Below, piece by piece: positions 45,680 through 56,011 of a stretch of DNA of 64,000 nt. The notes beneath the pieces are model-generated. The model was given only the letters and a program-made list of their open reading frames with translations, was not told the origin of the DNA and did no database searches. A program made the translations under genes and the position numbers. The stretch is from Paraliobacillus sp. PM-2. Its GTDB lineage: Bacteria; Bacillota; Bacilli; Bacillales; Amphibacillaceae. Positions within the stretch are counted from its first letter, which is position 1, and each line of letters starts with the position of its first letter. Where the stretch lies: NCBI RefSeq assembly GCF_001368815.1, contig NZ_CTEI01000001.1, forward strand, positions 310,001-374,000. Reading direction: 5' to 3'.

Positions 45680-45878
45680 GTTATCCCTCCTAACGATACC
45701 TGTTAGTTTACCTGTGCCGATAATGAAATACAATAACAAAATGATATCTAAAAAAATAGAGAACCTCTCTATAGGGCCTCGATTAAAAACAACGCAAAAA
45801 TTGTTGAGTCTTAAAAGTAAAGATAAATTGACCACAATGGTATAATGAGATAACGGGAAGGAGAAAGGAGGAGTTACA

Positions 45879-47318
45879 TTGGATGTAACTACAGTCACCT
45901 TATGGTTTATTCTTGTTTTTAATATGTTTTTGGCATTTGCCATTGTTTTCTTAGAACGTAAAAACGCAACCTCTACATGGGCGTGGCTTATGGTTCTTTT
46001 GTTCATTCCAGTGATTGGCTTTTTTCTTTATTTAATCTTTGGAAGAAAATTAAGTAATAAGAAAATGTTTATCTGGGATAACAAAAGTAGGCTCGGTGTA
46101 CAACAAGCAGTAAAAGTACAATTAGAGTTACTAGAAGAGGGAAGTTTTCCAATTCCGGAAAATATGAAGGGGTATGAAGATTTATTTTATCTCCATCTTC
46201 GAAATGATGATGCGATTTTCACACATGATAATGAAGTGGAGATATTTACAGATGGAAAAAAGAAGTTTGATGCGCTTATTGCTGATATGGAACAAGCAAC
46301 AGATCACATTCACCTTATCTATTATATTGTTCGAAATGATACATTAGGTGAACGCATTGCAGATACATTAATTCGAAAAGCACGAGAAGGGGTACAAGTA
46401 CGTTTTTTATACGATGATATGGGCTCGAGGGGACTTAAGCAAAAATATATTAGAAGATTAAAAGACGCAGGAGTAGAAGTTGAATCTTTCTTTCCGCCAC
46501 TTATCCCAAAAGTTAATTTTAAGATCAATCATCGAAATCATCGTAAATTAGCCATCATTGACGGTAAAATTGGATATATTGGTGGATTTAATATTGGAGA
46601 TGAATACTTAGGTGCTAGTAAAAAGTTTGGTTATTGGCGCGACACCCATTTAAGGATTGTTGGTGAGTCAGTACGTAATATGCAAACGCGCTATATTCTA
46701 GATTGGAATCAAGCATCACACCATGATATTTTATATGAGGAAAGATATTTTAAATCAGAACCTAGAGGGAATGTTGGAATACAAATTGTTTCTAGTGGAC
46801 CTGATTCTGAATGGGAACAAATTAAAAATGGCTATATAAAAATGATCATGGAAGCAAAAGAATTTGTATACATTCAAACACCCTATTTTATCCCAGATGA
46901 AAGCTTAGCTGATGCAATTCGTATTGCTGTGTTATCTGGTGTGGATGTGCGAATTATGATTCCGAATAAACCGGATCATCCGTTTGTCTATTGGGCAACC
47001 TATTCTTATATCGGTGAGCTACTAAAAGCAGGAGCTAAAATCTATATATATCAACGTGGTTTCTTACATGCAAAGACCATTGTCGTTGATGGAAAAATCG
47101 CATCAGTTGGTACAGCAAATATAGATGTTCGTAGCTTCCGTTTGAATTTTGAAGTGAATGCTTTTCTATATAGTGAAGAAATAGCAATACAACTAGTGAA
47201 TGAATATCACAAAGATATCGCTTACTCATCAGAGCTCACACTTTCGTTATATCAAAAACGATCGTTATGGATTCGCTTTAAAGAATCTGTTTCTAGATTA
47301 ATATCACCAATTCTTTAG
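45879..47318 (+). CDS. cls: Cardiolipin synthase
   Basis: Membrane phospholipase-D-type enzyme joining two phosphatidylglycerols to cardiolipin. 479 residues: two N-terminal spans (about 5-55; WLMVLLFIPVIGFFLYLIFG), then two HKD motifs, H221 in NHRNHRKLAIIDGK and H397 in FLHAKTIVVDGK, each followed by the usual GG(F/T)N and GTANIDVRS. TTG 45879 has GGAGGAG seven bases upstream. Followed 19 bp later by a thioesterase gene, probably in the same transcript. Cardiolipin supply is often raised in salt-adapted Bacillaceae. Confidence 0.94.
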   Translation: MDVTTVTLWFILVFNMFLAFAIVFLERKNATSTWAWLMVLLFIPVIGFFLYLIFGRKLSNKKMFIWDNKSRLGVQQAVKVQLELLEEGSFPIPENMKGYEDLFYLHLRNDDAIFTHDNEVEIFTDGKKKFDALIADMEQATDHIHLIYYIVRNDTLGERIADTLIRKAREGVQVRFLYDDMGSRGLKQKYIRRLKDAGVEVESFFPPLIPKVNFKINHRNHRKLAIIDGKIGYIGGFNIGDEYLGASKKFGYWRDTHLRIVGESVRNMQTRYILDWNQASHHDILYEERYFKSEPRGNVGIQIVSSGPDSEWEQIKNGYIKMIMEAKEFVYIQTPYFIPDESLADAIRIAVLSGVDVRIMIPNKPDHPFVYWATYSYIGELLKAGAKIYIYQRGFLHAKTIVVDGKIASVGTANIDVRSFRLNFEVNAFLYSEEIAIQLVNEYHKDIAYSSELTLSLYQKRSLWIRFKESVSRLISPIL

Positions 47319-47337
47319 AACGAAAAGAGGAATAAAT

Positions 47338-47868
47338 ATGGAATCAAAACCTTCTGTTGCATCATTAAGTGTAAAAAATTCTCATGTGCTACCTTCAGAT
47401 ACGAATGGACACGGGACATTATTTGGCGGACAATTAATGGCATATATTGATGATGTTGCAGCAATTAGTGCGACACGCCATGCGAGAAGGCTTGTTGTCA
47501 CAGCATCAATTGATTCCGTTGATTTTTTGCATCCAGTTAAAGAAGGCGATACCATTTGTTTAGAAGCGTTTGTCACCTATACGCATCGGACATCTATGGA
47601 AGTGTTTGTTAAAGCTGTGACAGAAAACTTACTTACAGGAGATCGAAAAGTTTGTGCAAATGCTTTTCTTACCATGGTAGCAATTAACGAAAATAATCAA
47701 CCGACTGAGGTCCCGGAAGTGTATCCAGAGTCTGACGAAGAGAAATGGTTACACCGTGAAGCAGAAAAAAGAGCGCAAATACGTAAGGATAGAAGGAAAA
47801 TAGCGAAGGAAATGTCGGAACGTTTTGGGACTTCCTTTCCTTGGAATGAAACAAGTCGATTCGGCTAA
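47338..47868 (+). CDS. Acyl-CoA thioesterase (hotdog fold, YkhA-like)
   Basis: 176 residues with one hotdog domain (about 10-125): NGHGTLFGGQLMAYIDDVAA with the catalytic Asp, TASIDSVDFLHPVKEGDTIC, TMEVF-type HRTSMEVFVKAV, and CANAFLTMVAIN; a charged helical tail follows (about 135-170). Hydrolyses acyl-CoA in relatives. ATG 47338 with AAAAGAGGAAT upstream, 19 bp after cls. Confidence 0.88.
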   Translation: MESKPSVASLSVKNSHVLPSDTNGHGTLFGGQLMAYIDDVAAISATRHARRLVVTASIDSVDFLHPVKEGDTICLEAFVTYTHRTSMEVFVKAVTENLLTGDRKVCANAFLTMVAINENNQPTEVPEVYPESDEEKWLHREAEKRAQIRKDRRKIAKEMSERFGTSFPWNETSRFG

Positions 47869-48001
47869 CATTCTTCTAGGTGTAACAGGGAATAAAATAT
47901 AAGGAAGAGAACAGGAGTTGTCATAAACGATAGCTCCTTTCCTTGTATTATTCTTACTATAATACTGAACAAACGTTTGAGCAGTGTGAAAGGTGATTAA
48001 T

Positions 48002-49888
48002 ATGGAAATTTTAGCAGTCGAGAATGTAGTAAAAACATACGGAGATAAACAATTGTTTGATTATGTGTCATTTTCTATTTCGCAGAAGGAACGTATCGGA
48101 CTAATTGGTGTAAATGGAACAGGTAAATCAACATTAATGAAAGTAATAGCTGGACTGGAAGATATGGATCAAGGTACTATTCACCATGCAAAAGACTTTC
48201 GCATCACATATTTAAATCAGGATCCAGAGTTAAACGAAACAAGCACTGTCTTAGAAGAAGTTTTTGCAGGAGAAGCAACAGTCATGGTATTAATGAGACA
48301 GTACGAACAAGTCCTGATAGAACTAGAAGAGCAGCCTAATAATCAAGCATTGCAAAATCAATTGATGCAATTGCAACAGCAAATGGATCGATTAGAAGCT
48401 TGGGATGCCAATACAACTGCAAAAATGATTTTAACTAAATTAGGAATAACCTCCTTTAACCAACCGGTACATCAATTGTCAGGTGGTCAAAAAAAACGTG
48501 TAGCGATGGCTAAAGCACTTATTCAGCCAGCTGATTTATTATTGTTAGATGAACCGACCAACCATTTAGACAATCAATCTATTGAATGGCTAGAATCTTA
48601 TTTAAGTCAATATCAAGGTTCCATTATGTTAATTACTCATGACCGTTATTTTCTTAATCGAATTACCAATCGAATCATGGAATTGGATAAAGGGCAAATG
48701 TATCATTACATAGGTAATTACGAGACTTTTTTAGAAAAAAAAGCAGAACGTGAAGCATTAGAGAGGCAGAATGAACAGAAACATGCTAATACATTAAAGC
48801 GTGAGTTAGCATGGCTGAAACGTGGAGCAAAAGCTCGTTCAACAAAACAAAAAGCCAGAATTAATCGAGTAGAAGAAATGAAGCAGGAGACGTTTAATAC
48901 GTCGGAATCTTCTTTGGATTTTCAAGTTGGTTCTAAACGTTTAGGGAAAAAAGTGTTGGAGTTACATGATGTATGTAAATCTTATGATAGTACAAATTAC
49001 ATTAATCACTTAAATTTACTTGTTACCCCAAAAGATCGAATAGGGATTATTGGTGCGAATGGTAGCGGTAAGACTACCTTATTGCAATTAATTGCGAATC
49101 GTATAGAACCTGATAGCGGGGAACTGGAGATCGGTAGCACTGTAAACATAGGTTACTACACACAAGATCATAGTGAAATGGACGAAAATTTACGCATCAT
49201 TGATTACATTCGAAAAGTAGCAGAAGTGATTCATACAAAAGATGGAGAAACGATCACGGCAGAGCAGATGTTGGAACGCTTTTTATTTCCTCGTTCGCAA
49301 CAATGGACATATATCCGCCGTTTATCTGGTGGGGAACGTAGACGACTCTATTTATTGCAAGTACTTATGCAGGAACCAAATGTACTTTTATTAGATGAAC
49401 CTACAAACGACTTAGATGTACAGACATTAAGTGTACTAGAGGATTATCTAGACCATTTTCCTGGTGTTGTTATTACCGTTTCACATGATCGATATTTTCT
49501 TGACCGCGTAGCGAATCAATTGATTGTATTTACTGCACCAGGTGAAACAAGCTTGTTTTATGGTAATTATTCAGAATATATGGCAGATCTTGAGGAAAAA
49601 CAGGCGAGTAAAACAGAGAATAGAGTAAAAAAAGACACCCAACATACAAAGCCTAAACGCAAAAAACTATCATATAATGATCAACGCAAATGGGAAACAA
49701 TAGAGGATGAGATTGTAACGCTTGAAGAACAAATAAGTGAAGTACAAGAAGAAATTATTCATGCTGGAAGTGATTCAGAAAAAGTTCAGGCTTTATATGA
49801 AAAACAAACAGAGCTAGAAACGAAGTTAGAGGACAAAATGGAACGCTGGGAAGAACTATCTTTGTTAGTGGAAGAAACCGAGAAGTAA
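48002..49888 (+). CDS. ABC-F family ATPase (YfmR/Uup type)
   Basis: 628 residues. NBD1: Walker A GLIGVNGTGKSTLMK (about residue 36), signature QLSGGQKKRVAMAKAL, Walker B LLLLDEPTNHLD. The linker (about 235-300) is rich in Lys/Arg. NBD2: GIIGANGSGKTTLLQ, RLSGGERRRLYLLQVL, VLLLDEPTNDLD. C-terminal coiled coil (about 555-628) as in Uup/YfmR; YfmR helps ribosomes through Pro-rich stretches. Both ATPase sites look intact, unlike the YkpA-type protein elsewhere in this window. ATG 48002 with AAAGGTGAT upstream. Confidence 0.92.
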   Translation: MEILAVENVVKTYGDKQLFDYVSFSISQKERIGLIGVNGTGKSTLMKVIAGLEDMDQGTIHHAKDFRITYLNQDPELNETSTVLEEVFAGEATVMVLMRQYEQVLIELEEQPNNQALQNQLMQLQQQMDRLEAWDANTTAKMILTKLGITSFNQPVHQLSGGQKKRVAMAKALIQPADLLLLDEPTNHLDNQSIEWLESYLSQYQGSIMLITHDRYFLNRITNRIMELDKGQMYHYIGNYETFLEKKAEREALERQNEQKHANTLKRELAWLKRGAKARSTKQKARINRVEEMKQETFNTSESSLDFQVGSKRLGKKVLELHDVCKSYDSTNYINHLNLLVTPKDRIGIIGANGSGKTTLLQLIANRIEPDSGELEIGSTVNIGYYTQDHSEMDENLRIIDYIRKVAEVIHTKDGETITAEQMLERFLFPRSQQWTYIRRLSGGERRRLYLLQVLMQEPNVLLLDEPTNDLDVQTLSVLEDYLDHFPGVVITVSHDRYFLDRVANQLIVFTAPGETSLFYGNYSEYMADLEEKQASKTENRVKKDTQHTKPKRKKLSYNDQRKWETIEDEIVTLEEQISEVQEEIIHAGSDSEKVQALYEKQTELETKLEDKMERWEELSLLVEETEK

Positions 49889-49973
49889 ACATAATTTTCA
49901 AACAAATATTTCACTAATCGAAATAAATATGAAATAATATGGATATGAAATTAAAAATTGGAGGGAAGTAAAA

Positions 49974-51203
49974 ATGGCAGACAAACAAATGCAAGAAAAA
50001 TATGCAGAACTTGCTTTGCGAACAGGTGTTAATTTACAAAGAGGACAAGCACTAATGATTAACTCTTCTATTGAAGGAGCAGATTTCACACGAATAGTAG
50101 TGCGTAAAGCGTACGAATTAGGTGCGAAAGATGTATTAGTGAATTGGCAAGATGACACCATTACATTATTAAAATATCAGCATGCCCCAGAAGAAGTATT
50201 AACGGATATTCCAGAATGGCAAATCGAAAAACATTTATCATTCGCTAAAGATGGTGGAGCGTTGTTATCGATTCGCTCAACGAACCCAGATTTACTGAAA
50301 GATGTAGACCCTGCAAAGGTAGCTAAAGCACAAAAAGCGTCAAGTGAAGCAATGAAAGAATTTCGTAAATATACAATGAATGACCGAATTGCTTGGTCAA
50401 TCATTTCTATTCCAACAGGCGATTGGTCGCAAAAGATCTTCCCAGGTAAATCAAAGGAAGACGCTAAAGAGGCTTTATGGGAACAAATTTTCAAAATTGT
50501 ACGTGTAGATCAAGACGATCCAATTGCTGCTTGGGAAGAGCATAATCAAAATTTGAAAGATGCGCGTGAAGTATTAAATAAAAAACAATATCAAGCACTT
50601 CTATTTAAGGCACCTGGTACAGATATTCGCTTTGATTTACCAGCAGGACATGTCTGGAAAGGTGGCGCGGCGAAAACAACCGATGGTAATGCATTTAATC
50701 CGAATATGCCAACAGAAGAAGTATTTACCTTGCCACATAAATATGGTGTGAATGGTACTGTCACAAGTACGAAACCACTGATTTATGGTGGTAATATGAT
50801 CGATAACTTTTCTTTAACTTTTAAAGATGGGAAAGTCGTTGATTTTAAAGCAGAACAGGGTTATGAAACATTAAAACATCTCTTAGAAACAGATGAAGGC
50901 GCTAGCCGATTGGGAGAACTTGCATTAGTACCACATGCATCACCTATTTCTCAATCTGGATTGATTTTCTATAATACCTTGTTTGATGAAAATGCTTCTT
51001 GCCATATTGCACTTGGAAAAGCATATCCAACGAATATACAAGGCGGATCAGATATGAATGAGGAAGAATTAGATAAACATGGTGTGAATGATAGCTTAAC
51101 ACATGTCGATTTCATGATTGGTTCAGGAGAACTAGATATTGATGGAGTAACAGCTGATGGAAACACAGAAGCAGTATTCCGCAAAGGCGCCTGGGCGTTT
51201 TAG
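49974..51203 (+). CDS. Aminopeptidase (M29, AmpS family)
   Basis: Cobalt/zinc-type cytosolic aminopeptidase of 409 residues. The M29 metal-site segments are visible in order: MPTEEVFTLPHKYGVNGTV (Glu), ASRLGELALVPHASPIS (Glu, His), ASCHIALGKAYP (His) and LTHVDFMIG (His, Asp). N-terminal Rossmann-like half from LALRTGVNLQRGQALMI. ATG 49974 with GGAGGGAAG upstream. Followed by a GC-rich tandem repeat before recQ. Confidence 0.93.
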   Translation: MADKQMQEKYAELALRTGVNLQRGQALMINSSIEGADFTRIVVRKAYELGAKDVLVNWQDDTITLLKYQHAPEEVLTDIPEWQIEKHLSFAKDGGALLSIRSTNPDLLKDVDPAKVAKAQKASSEAMKEFRKYTMNDRIAWSIISIPTGDWSQKIFPGKSKEDAKEALWEQIFKIVRVDQDDPIAAWEEHNQNLKDAREVLNKKQYQALLFKAPGTDIRFDLPAGHVWKGGAAKTTDGNAFNPNMPTEEVFTLPHKYGVNGTVTSTKPLIYGGNMIDNFSLTFKDGKVVDFKAEQGYETLKHLLETDEGASRLGELALVPHASPISQSGLIFYNTLFDENASCHIALGKAYPTNIQGGSDMNEEELDKHGVNDSLTHVDFMIGSGELDIDGVTADGNTEAVFRKGAWAF

Positions 51204-51289
51204 TGAAAATTACTAGCTCCTAAAAGATGCGTCTAGTCATGAAAAGATAGATCATCGACAGCTTTGCTGGAGATGATCGCATGCTTTTC

Positions 51290-51381
51290 CGGCGAACGCG
51301 CCAATAATTCGGCGAACGCGCCAATAATTCGGCGAACGCGCCAATAATTCGGCGAACGCGCCAATAATCCGGCGAACGTGC
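51290..51381. repeat. GC-rich tandem repeat, 20-bp unit, about 4.6 copies
   Basis: Units CGGCGAACGCGCCAATAATT at 51290, 51310, 51330 and 51350 (the last ending ATCC) and a partial fifth to 51381 with one change (GTGC). The first two units are identical and the array is much richer in GC than its surroundings. Each unit holds a near-palindrome (GGCGAACGCGCC). It lies in the convergent gap between ampS and recQ, with no open frame. Confidence 0.92.
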
Positions 51382-51411
51382 AAACTCCATGCTACCTTAC
51401 TTCTGTTTAAA

Positions 51412-51450
51412 ATAGCTACTTATCATTAGTAAGATTAATGATAAGTAGCT
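51412..51450. terminator. Terminator between ampS and recQ
   Basis: Arms AGCTACTTATCATT and AATGATAAGTAGCT with a nine-base loop, between convergent genes; U-tails are short in both directions. Confidence 0.8.
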
Positions 51451-51455
51451 AAAAA

Positions 51456-53558
51456 TTAAGACAGCAATTTGTTTTTTATTAATACACCACGGATTATCGG
51501 ATAACTGTAATCCTCACCCAGCTTTTCCTTTAGTTCTTTAAGTTTGGGTTCAGTTAACGTTGTTTGTGCATCCAACACTTCTTTTTCTTCCGCTTCAGAG
51601 AAGAATTTACTCCACTCGATCGTATACCCTTCTTGAACGCATTGAAATAAATGATTCATGATGGTTTGTTCTTTTATCTCTCTCATTTGTGCAATTTCTT
51701 CGATCGTATATCCTGCTTGATCTAAGTCGTAACTAATTAAATGACTTGGCTTTTTATCATCTGCATTTGTCTCATTAGCTGTTGTCCAAGTGATAATTTC
51801 ATTGATAAAAGCTTCTCCATATTGTTGGTATTTTTTCTCGCCTACACCTTTTATTTTTAACATCGCTTGCTCTGTTTTTGGATAATAGGTACTCATCTCT
51901 TTTAAGGCAACATCCGAGAATAAAATATAGGGTGGAACACCTTGTTGATCGGCCATTTTCTTGCGTAATATTCGTAGTGCTTCAAATAATCCTTTATCAT
52001 AATCACTAGCATCTTGCTGTTGAACGCTAGTCTGTATCATCCATATTTGTTGTTTCCCTTTTAAAACTGATTCTGCATGCTTGGTTAATTGTAAAGTGGG
52101 ATAACGTTGATCACCTGTCGATAAATAGCCTTCCGCCACTAAGTAATGAATAAAATTAGTAATTGCTTTTTCTGTTTGTTTAGCCATTAATCCATAGGTG
52201 GATAACTTTTCAAAGCCAAACTGTTTTATCTTTTTATCTTTCGATCCTTTGAGTACTTTTGCAGTTAAACCTGCACCAAATCGTTCTCCCATTCGTTTCA
52301 CACAGGATAGTACCATTTGTGCTTCTCTTGTTGTATCCGTCTGTTCTCCTTTTTGTTGACAATTACTACAATTTTCACAGCCATTTTTTAATGAATAATC
52401 ATGGAAATATTCCAACATAAACTGTTGTAGACAACTGTCTGTATGACAATAATTAATCATGGACTGTAATTTTTTGTATTCATTCGCTTTTTTATCCGTA
52501 TCCATCAACGATTGTTCAATAAGAAATTTCTGCAAATGTATATCTTGACCAGAAAATAGTAAGATGCAATCACTTGGCTCTCCATCGCGACCTGCACGGC
52601 CGGCTTCTTGATAATAGGATTCGATATTCATTGGTAACGCATAATGAATAACGTAACGAACATTGGATTTATCAATCCCCATGCCAAAAGCATTTGTTGC
52701 GACCATAATGCTAGCCTCTTCTTGGATGAAACGATTCTGTTCTAGCTGTCGTGTCTGTTCACTTAGTCCGGCATGATAACTAGCTACGGCATATCCTTTT
52801 TGCTTAAGTTGAGATGATAAGGAATCGACTTGTTTCCGTGTTGGAGCATAGATGATTCCGGATTCATGGGTGTGCTCAGCTAAATAGTTCTTTAGAAAAG
52901 TCTGCTTATCTTGTCCTTTAATTACATGAAAGGAGAGGTTTTTTCTGGCGAAACCTGTATTTACAACAGCGTGATCTTTAACATTTAGTAATGCTTGAAT
53001 ATCCTTTATTACTTCTTTCGTAGCAGTTGCGGTTAACCCCATTACAAAAGGGAGGTTTGGCAACGTGGCAATCGTGGAAACAATCGATCGATAACTTGGA
53101 CGAAAGTCATGACCCCATTGTGAAATACAATGCGCTTCATCAAAGGCAAGAAAAGCTAGCTTAATCTGTTTGATTATTGCTAAAAATTGGTGATGATCAA
53201 ACCGTTCTGGTGCAACATAGATAAATTGATAAGCACCATTTCGAAGAGAGATAAGGCGTTCTTGTTGTTCAGCACTAGATAATGAACTATTAATATACGT
53301 AGCGCTTATTCCTAGGTTCTCTAATGCATCTACTTGATCTTTCATTAAAGAGATTAATGGAGAAACAATAATAGCTGTGCCTTCTAAAATTAAGCCCGGA
53401 ATCTGATAACATATAGATTTCCCTCCACCTGTTGGCATGATGCCTAAGGTGTTTTCTTGATGCAATATATGTGAAATAACTTCTTCTTGACCAGGTCGAA
53501 ACGAATCAAAACCGTAATATTCTTTTAACACACTTTTTGCTTGGTCTAACATAAACAT
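51456..53558 (-). CDS. recQ: ATP-dependent DNA helicase RecQ
   Basis: 700-residue superfamily 2 3'-5' helicase. FDSFRPGQEEVI and Walker A MPTGGGKSICYQ (about residues 40-51), DEAH box in LAFDEAHCISQWGHDFRPSY, VATNAFGMGIDK and the arginine-finger motif EAGRAGRDGEPSDC; zinc-binding Cys cluster CENCSNCQ (about 390), RQC winged helix, HRDC (about 500-580) and a C-terminal helix-turn-helix (about 600-695). Longer than B. subtilis RecQ and RecS. An in-frame ATG two codons on (53552) is an equally possible start. Topoisomerase III, its usual partner, is elsewhere in the window. Confidence 0.93.
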   Translation of the reverse strand: MFMLDQAKSVLKEYYGFDSFRPGQEEVISHILHQENTLGIMPTGGGKSICYQIPGLILEGTAIIVSPLISLMKDQVDALENLGISATYINSSLSSAEQQERLISLRNGAYQFIYVAPERFDHHQFLAIIKQIKLAFLAFDEAHCISQWGHDFRPSYRSIVSTIATLPNLPFVMGLTATATKEVIKDIQALLNVKDHAVVNTGFARKNLSFHVIKGQDKQTFLKNYLAEHTHESGIIYAPTRKQVDSLSSQLKQKGYAVASYHAGLSEQTRQLEQNRFIQEEASIMVATNAFGMGIDKSNVRYVIHYALPMNIESYYQEAGRAGRDGEPSDCILLFSGQDIHLQKFLIEQSLMDTDKKANEYKKLQSMINYCHTDSCLQQFMLEYFHDYSLKNGCENCSNCQQKGEQTDTTREAQMVLSCVKRMGERFGAGLTAKVLKGSKDKKIKQFGFEKLSTYGLMAKQTEKAITNFIHYLVAEGYLSTGDQRYPTLQLTKHAESVLKGKQQIWMIQTSVQQQDASDYDKGLFEALRILRKKMADQQGVPPYILFSDVALKEMSTYYPKTEQAMLKIKGVGEKKYQQYGEAFINEIITWTTANETNADDKKPSHLISYDLDQAGYTIEEIAQMREIKEQTIMNHLFQCVQEGYTIEWSKFFSEAEEKEVLDAQTTLTEPKLKELKEKLGEDYSYPIIRGVLIKNKLLS

Positions 53559-53740
53559 TCATTCCTTTTTCAGTGCATACTATCCTTTTTAATCATAACG
53601 CATCGCTCCACATGTCGAAAGGATTGTTTTTAATTTTACAAAAAGAATAAGTCTTCTTCATTTACATGAGAAGAAACAATCAGTAAACTAACGTTATACT
53701 ATTTTTCCGAATACTAACAGGTCGAAAGGGGGAGGTAACA

Positions 53741-55594
53741 TTGATAGATTCATTCTTACTAGAATTTATGATCATTGGTTTACTCGGTGTAGGATCCCAA
53801 TGGATTGCCTGGCGTTTTCGTTTACCAGCGATTGTTGTTATGTCCATTATTGGATTATTAGCAGGTCCTATTTTTCATTTAATACATCCAGAACAAGATT
53901 TTGGTGATTTATATAGCCCGTTTATTTCCGTTGCAGTAGCAATTATTTTATTTGAGGGAAGTTTAAACTTAAATTTTAAAGAGGTAGTAGGCTTAGGAAA
54001 GCCTGTCTTTCGAATTGTAACATGGGGAGCATTTATTAGTTGGATGCTTGGTTCGTTAACTGCTCATTATGTTGCTGGTTTATCATGGGAAGTCTCTTTT
54101 GTTATTGGTGCTATCTTTATTGTGACAGGTCCTACTGTTATATTGCCACTGCTACGTCAATCAAAATTGAAACCAAGACCTGCAAAGATATTGAAGTGGG
54201 AAGGAATCATTGTTGACCCCTTTGGTGCATTACTTGCTGTATTTGCATTTGAAATCATTGTATTTTTCACAGGTGAAACATCAACCATTTATTCATTACT
54301 ATATTTCATTCTAGCATCTATATTTGCTGTTATCTTAGGTGTTGTGTTTGGTAAATTTATTGGAAAGTATTTTGAAGAGGGACGTGTACCTGAATATTTA
54401 AAATCATCTGCTGTGTTAATAGCAGTCATTGCCTGCTTTACCATTGCAGATGAAATAGCCCATGAAACAGGTTTACTTGCTGTAACCGCAATGGGGATCA
54501 CATTAGCGAATATGGGGATTGCCTCTATTAGGCAGATGCGTCACTTTAAAGAAGATATCTCTATTTTACTTGTTTCTGCAATATTTATTATGCTTACAGC
54601 CTCTTTGACAAGAGAAACATTGATGCAAGTATTTCAACCAGAAATTATTGGTTATGTGTTACTTATGTTGTTTCTTGTACGTCCCTTATCGATTTTCTTA
54701 TCAACGATTCGTACCGATTTAAAGATTCAAGAAAAAATATTAATCGGTTGGATTGCTCCGCGTGGAATTGTAGCTCTTACGGTAGCTAGTTACTTTGCTT
54801 CCGTCTTAATGGAGGGTGGATTTGAAGGTGCAGAAATCGTTACATCACTAACATTTGCTCTTGTGTTTTTTACTGTTTGTGCACATGGTTTTTCTATTGG
54901 CTGGCTTGCGAAGAGACTCCATTTGTCCTCCAATGGGAAACCAGGTGTGCTAATGGTAGGGAGTAATCAATTTTCTGTTGCGTTTGCGAATGTAATGAAA
55001 AAATTAAATATTCCCATCCTTATTACCGATTCTTCATGGGAAAGATTGCACAAAGCACGCCAAGCTGGTATACCTTTTCACCATGGTGATATTTTGTCAG
55101 AGCAAACAGAATATACGATAGATATGACGCCATATGATTATTTAGTCGCAGCAACAGAATATGATGCTTATAATGCACTTGTTTCCTCTACGTTTGTTCC
55201 AGAGTTTGGAAGAAAAGATGTTTACCGGTTATCGATTCAACGTAATAGTGGAGATTTAGAAGACATGGATCATACAATTGGAGGTAGGGTGTTGTTTGAT
55301 GAGAAGTTTGCCTTCGATGATTTAACACACAAAGTGGAGATTGGCTATGTATTTCGAAAAACAACACTTACACAACAATATACGTTTGATAACTATGTCA
55401 ATAATTGTGAATCAACTACGGTGTTATTGTTCTTATTAAAACAGAACGGTGTTATCCGTTTCTTTACAGAAGATGCATCCGTAACACCTGAAAGAGGAGA
55501 TGTGGTTGTTAGTTTAACACCTCCAAGTAAGGAATTTAATAAGATAAAAGATAAAATAGAAGAACAACGCAAACAAAAAAATAATAGGATTTAA
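53741..55594 (+). CDS. Cation/proton antiporter (CPA1/NhaP type) with TrkA-like C-terminus
   Basis: 617 residues. Twelve or so spans (to about 385) with the exchanger motifs LFEGSLNLNF, GAIFIVTGPTVILPLLRQ, WEGIIVDPFGALLAV (the Asp pair region) and GWIAPRGIVALTVASYFAS. A cytoplasmic domain follows (about 400-617) with a Rossmann-like TrkA-N segment (GVLMVGSNQFSVAFANVMKK) and a TrkA-C-like end. It exchanges Na+ or K+ for H+; nucleotide gating is possible. TTG 53741 with GGGGGAGG upstream. Monocistronic; consistent with a salt or alkaline habitat. Confidence 0.9.
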   Translation: MIDSFLLEFMIIGLLGVGSQWIAWRFRLPAIVVMSIIGLLAGPIFHLIHPEQDFGDLYSPFISVAVAIILFEGSLNLNFKEVVGLGKPVFRIVTWGAFISWMLGSLTAHYVAGLSWEVSFVIGAIFIVTGPTVILPLLRQSKLKPRPAKILKWEGIIVDPFGALLAVFAFEIIVFFTGETSTIYSLLYFILASIFAVILGVVFGKFIGKYFEEGRVPEYLKSSAVLIAVIACFTIADEIAHETGLLAVTAMGITLANMGIASIRQMRHFKEDISILLVSAIFIMLTASLTRETLMQVFQPEIIGYVLLMLFLVRPLSIFLSTIRTDLKIQEKILIGWIAPRGIVALTVASYFASVLMEGGFEGAEIVTSLTFALVFFTVCAHGFSIGWLAKRLHLSSNGKPGVLMVGSNQFSVAFANVMKKLNIPILITDSSWERLHKARQAGIPFHHGDILSEQTEYTIDMTPYDYLVAATEYDAYNALVSSTFVPEFGRKDVYRLSIQRNSGDLEDMDHTIGGRVLFDEKFAFDDLTHKVEIGYVFRKTTLTQQYTFDNYVNNCESTTVLLFLLKQNGVIRFFTEDASVTPERGDVVVSLTPPSKEFNKIKDKIEEQRKQKNNRI

Positions 55595-55600
55595 AATTGA

Positions 55601-55655
55601 AAATCCGGACATTTAGTAATTTAGTTCATAATTTCGTAGATGTTCGGATTTTTTT
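55601..55655 (+). terminator. Terminator after the antiporter
   Basis: AAATCCGGACAT paired with ATGTTCGGATTT across a long loop, then a T-run. Confidence 0.8.
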
Positions 55656-56011
55656 CTATAGTACGGCCCGAATGAAAATTAAATAATGCCAATCACTTTT
55701 TCGTTAACAAATTAAAAAATTACAAGTTTTATATAATAAAAATCGGGTATGTAAAACTATAAAGTTTGAAATGAAAAGTCTTACAACATGTTCAATAATG
55801 CACATTATATTTTTTAGTCTAAATGGTAAGGTCAAGTTATATGATAATGATAAAGGTGGTGATCATAAATCATAGCTTAAAAATGGAAATCATTTTTAGA
55901 GGATTTGTAAAGAAAAGAGAGTATTTTAGCCAATACTTACATAAAGCCGAATCATTTTTATCAAAGGCGGAAATTTGTGGTAATGTTACAAATAATGCGT
56001 TTTCAATCCGT
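55656..56011. other. Intergenic region with no supported gene
   Basis: About 355 bp upstream of the TRAP operon. One short open frame (55823-56032) has no SD at proper spacing, no recognisable homology and ends inside the TRAP promoter; I do not accept it as a gene. Its composition could reflect a decayed regulator but I cannot name one. Confidence 0.5.

Noticed and set aside
45345-46006. Two overlapping minus-strand frames read as long proteins across the cls promoter
   Set aside because: Only the 45365-45679 part matches RarD and has an SD; the extensions are antisense to cls or out of frame.
51290-51381. CRISPR array
   Set aside because: Units are directly abutting 20-mers with no spacers and no cas genes nearby.
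32000-54000. Functional RecQ-TopB cluster
   Set aside because: topB and recQ are about 18 kb apart and on opposite strands; co-function is known for the families but the window gives no linkage.
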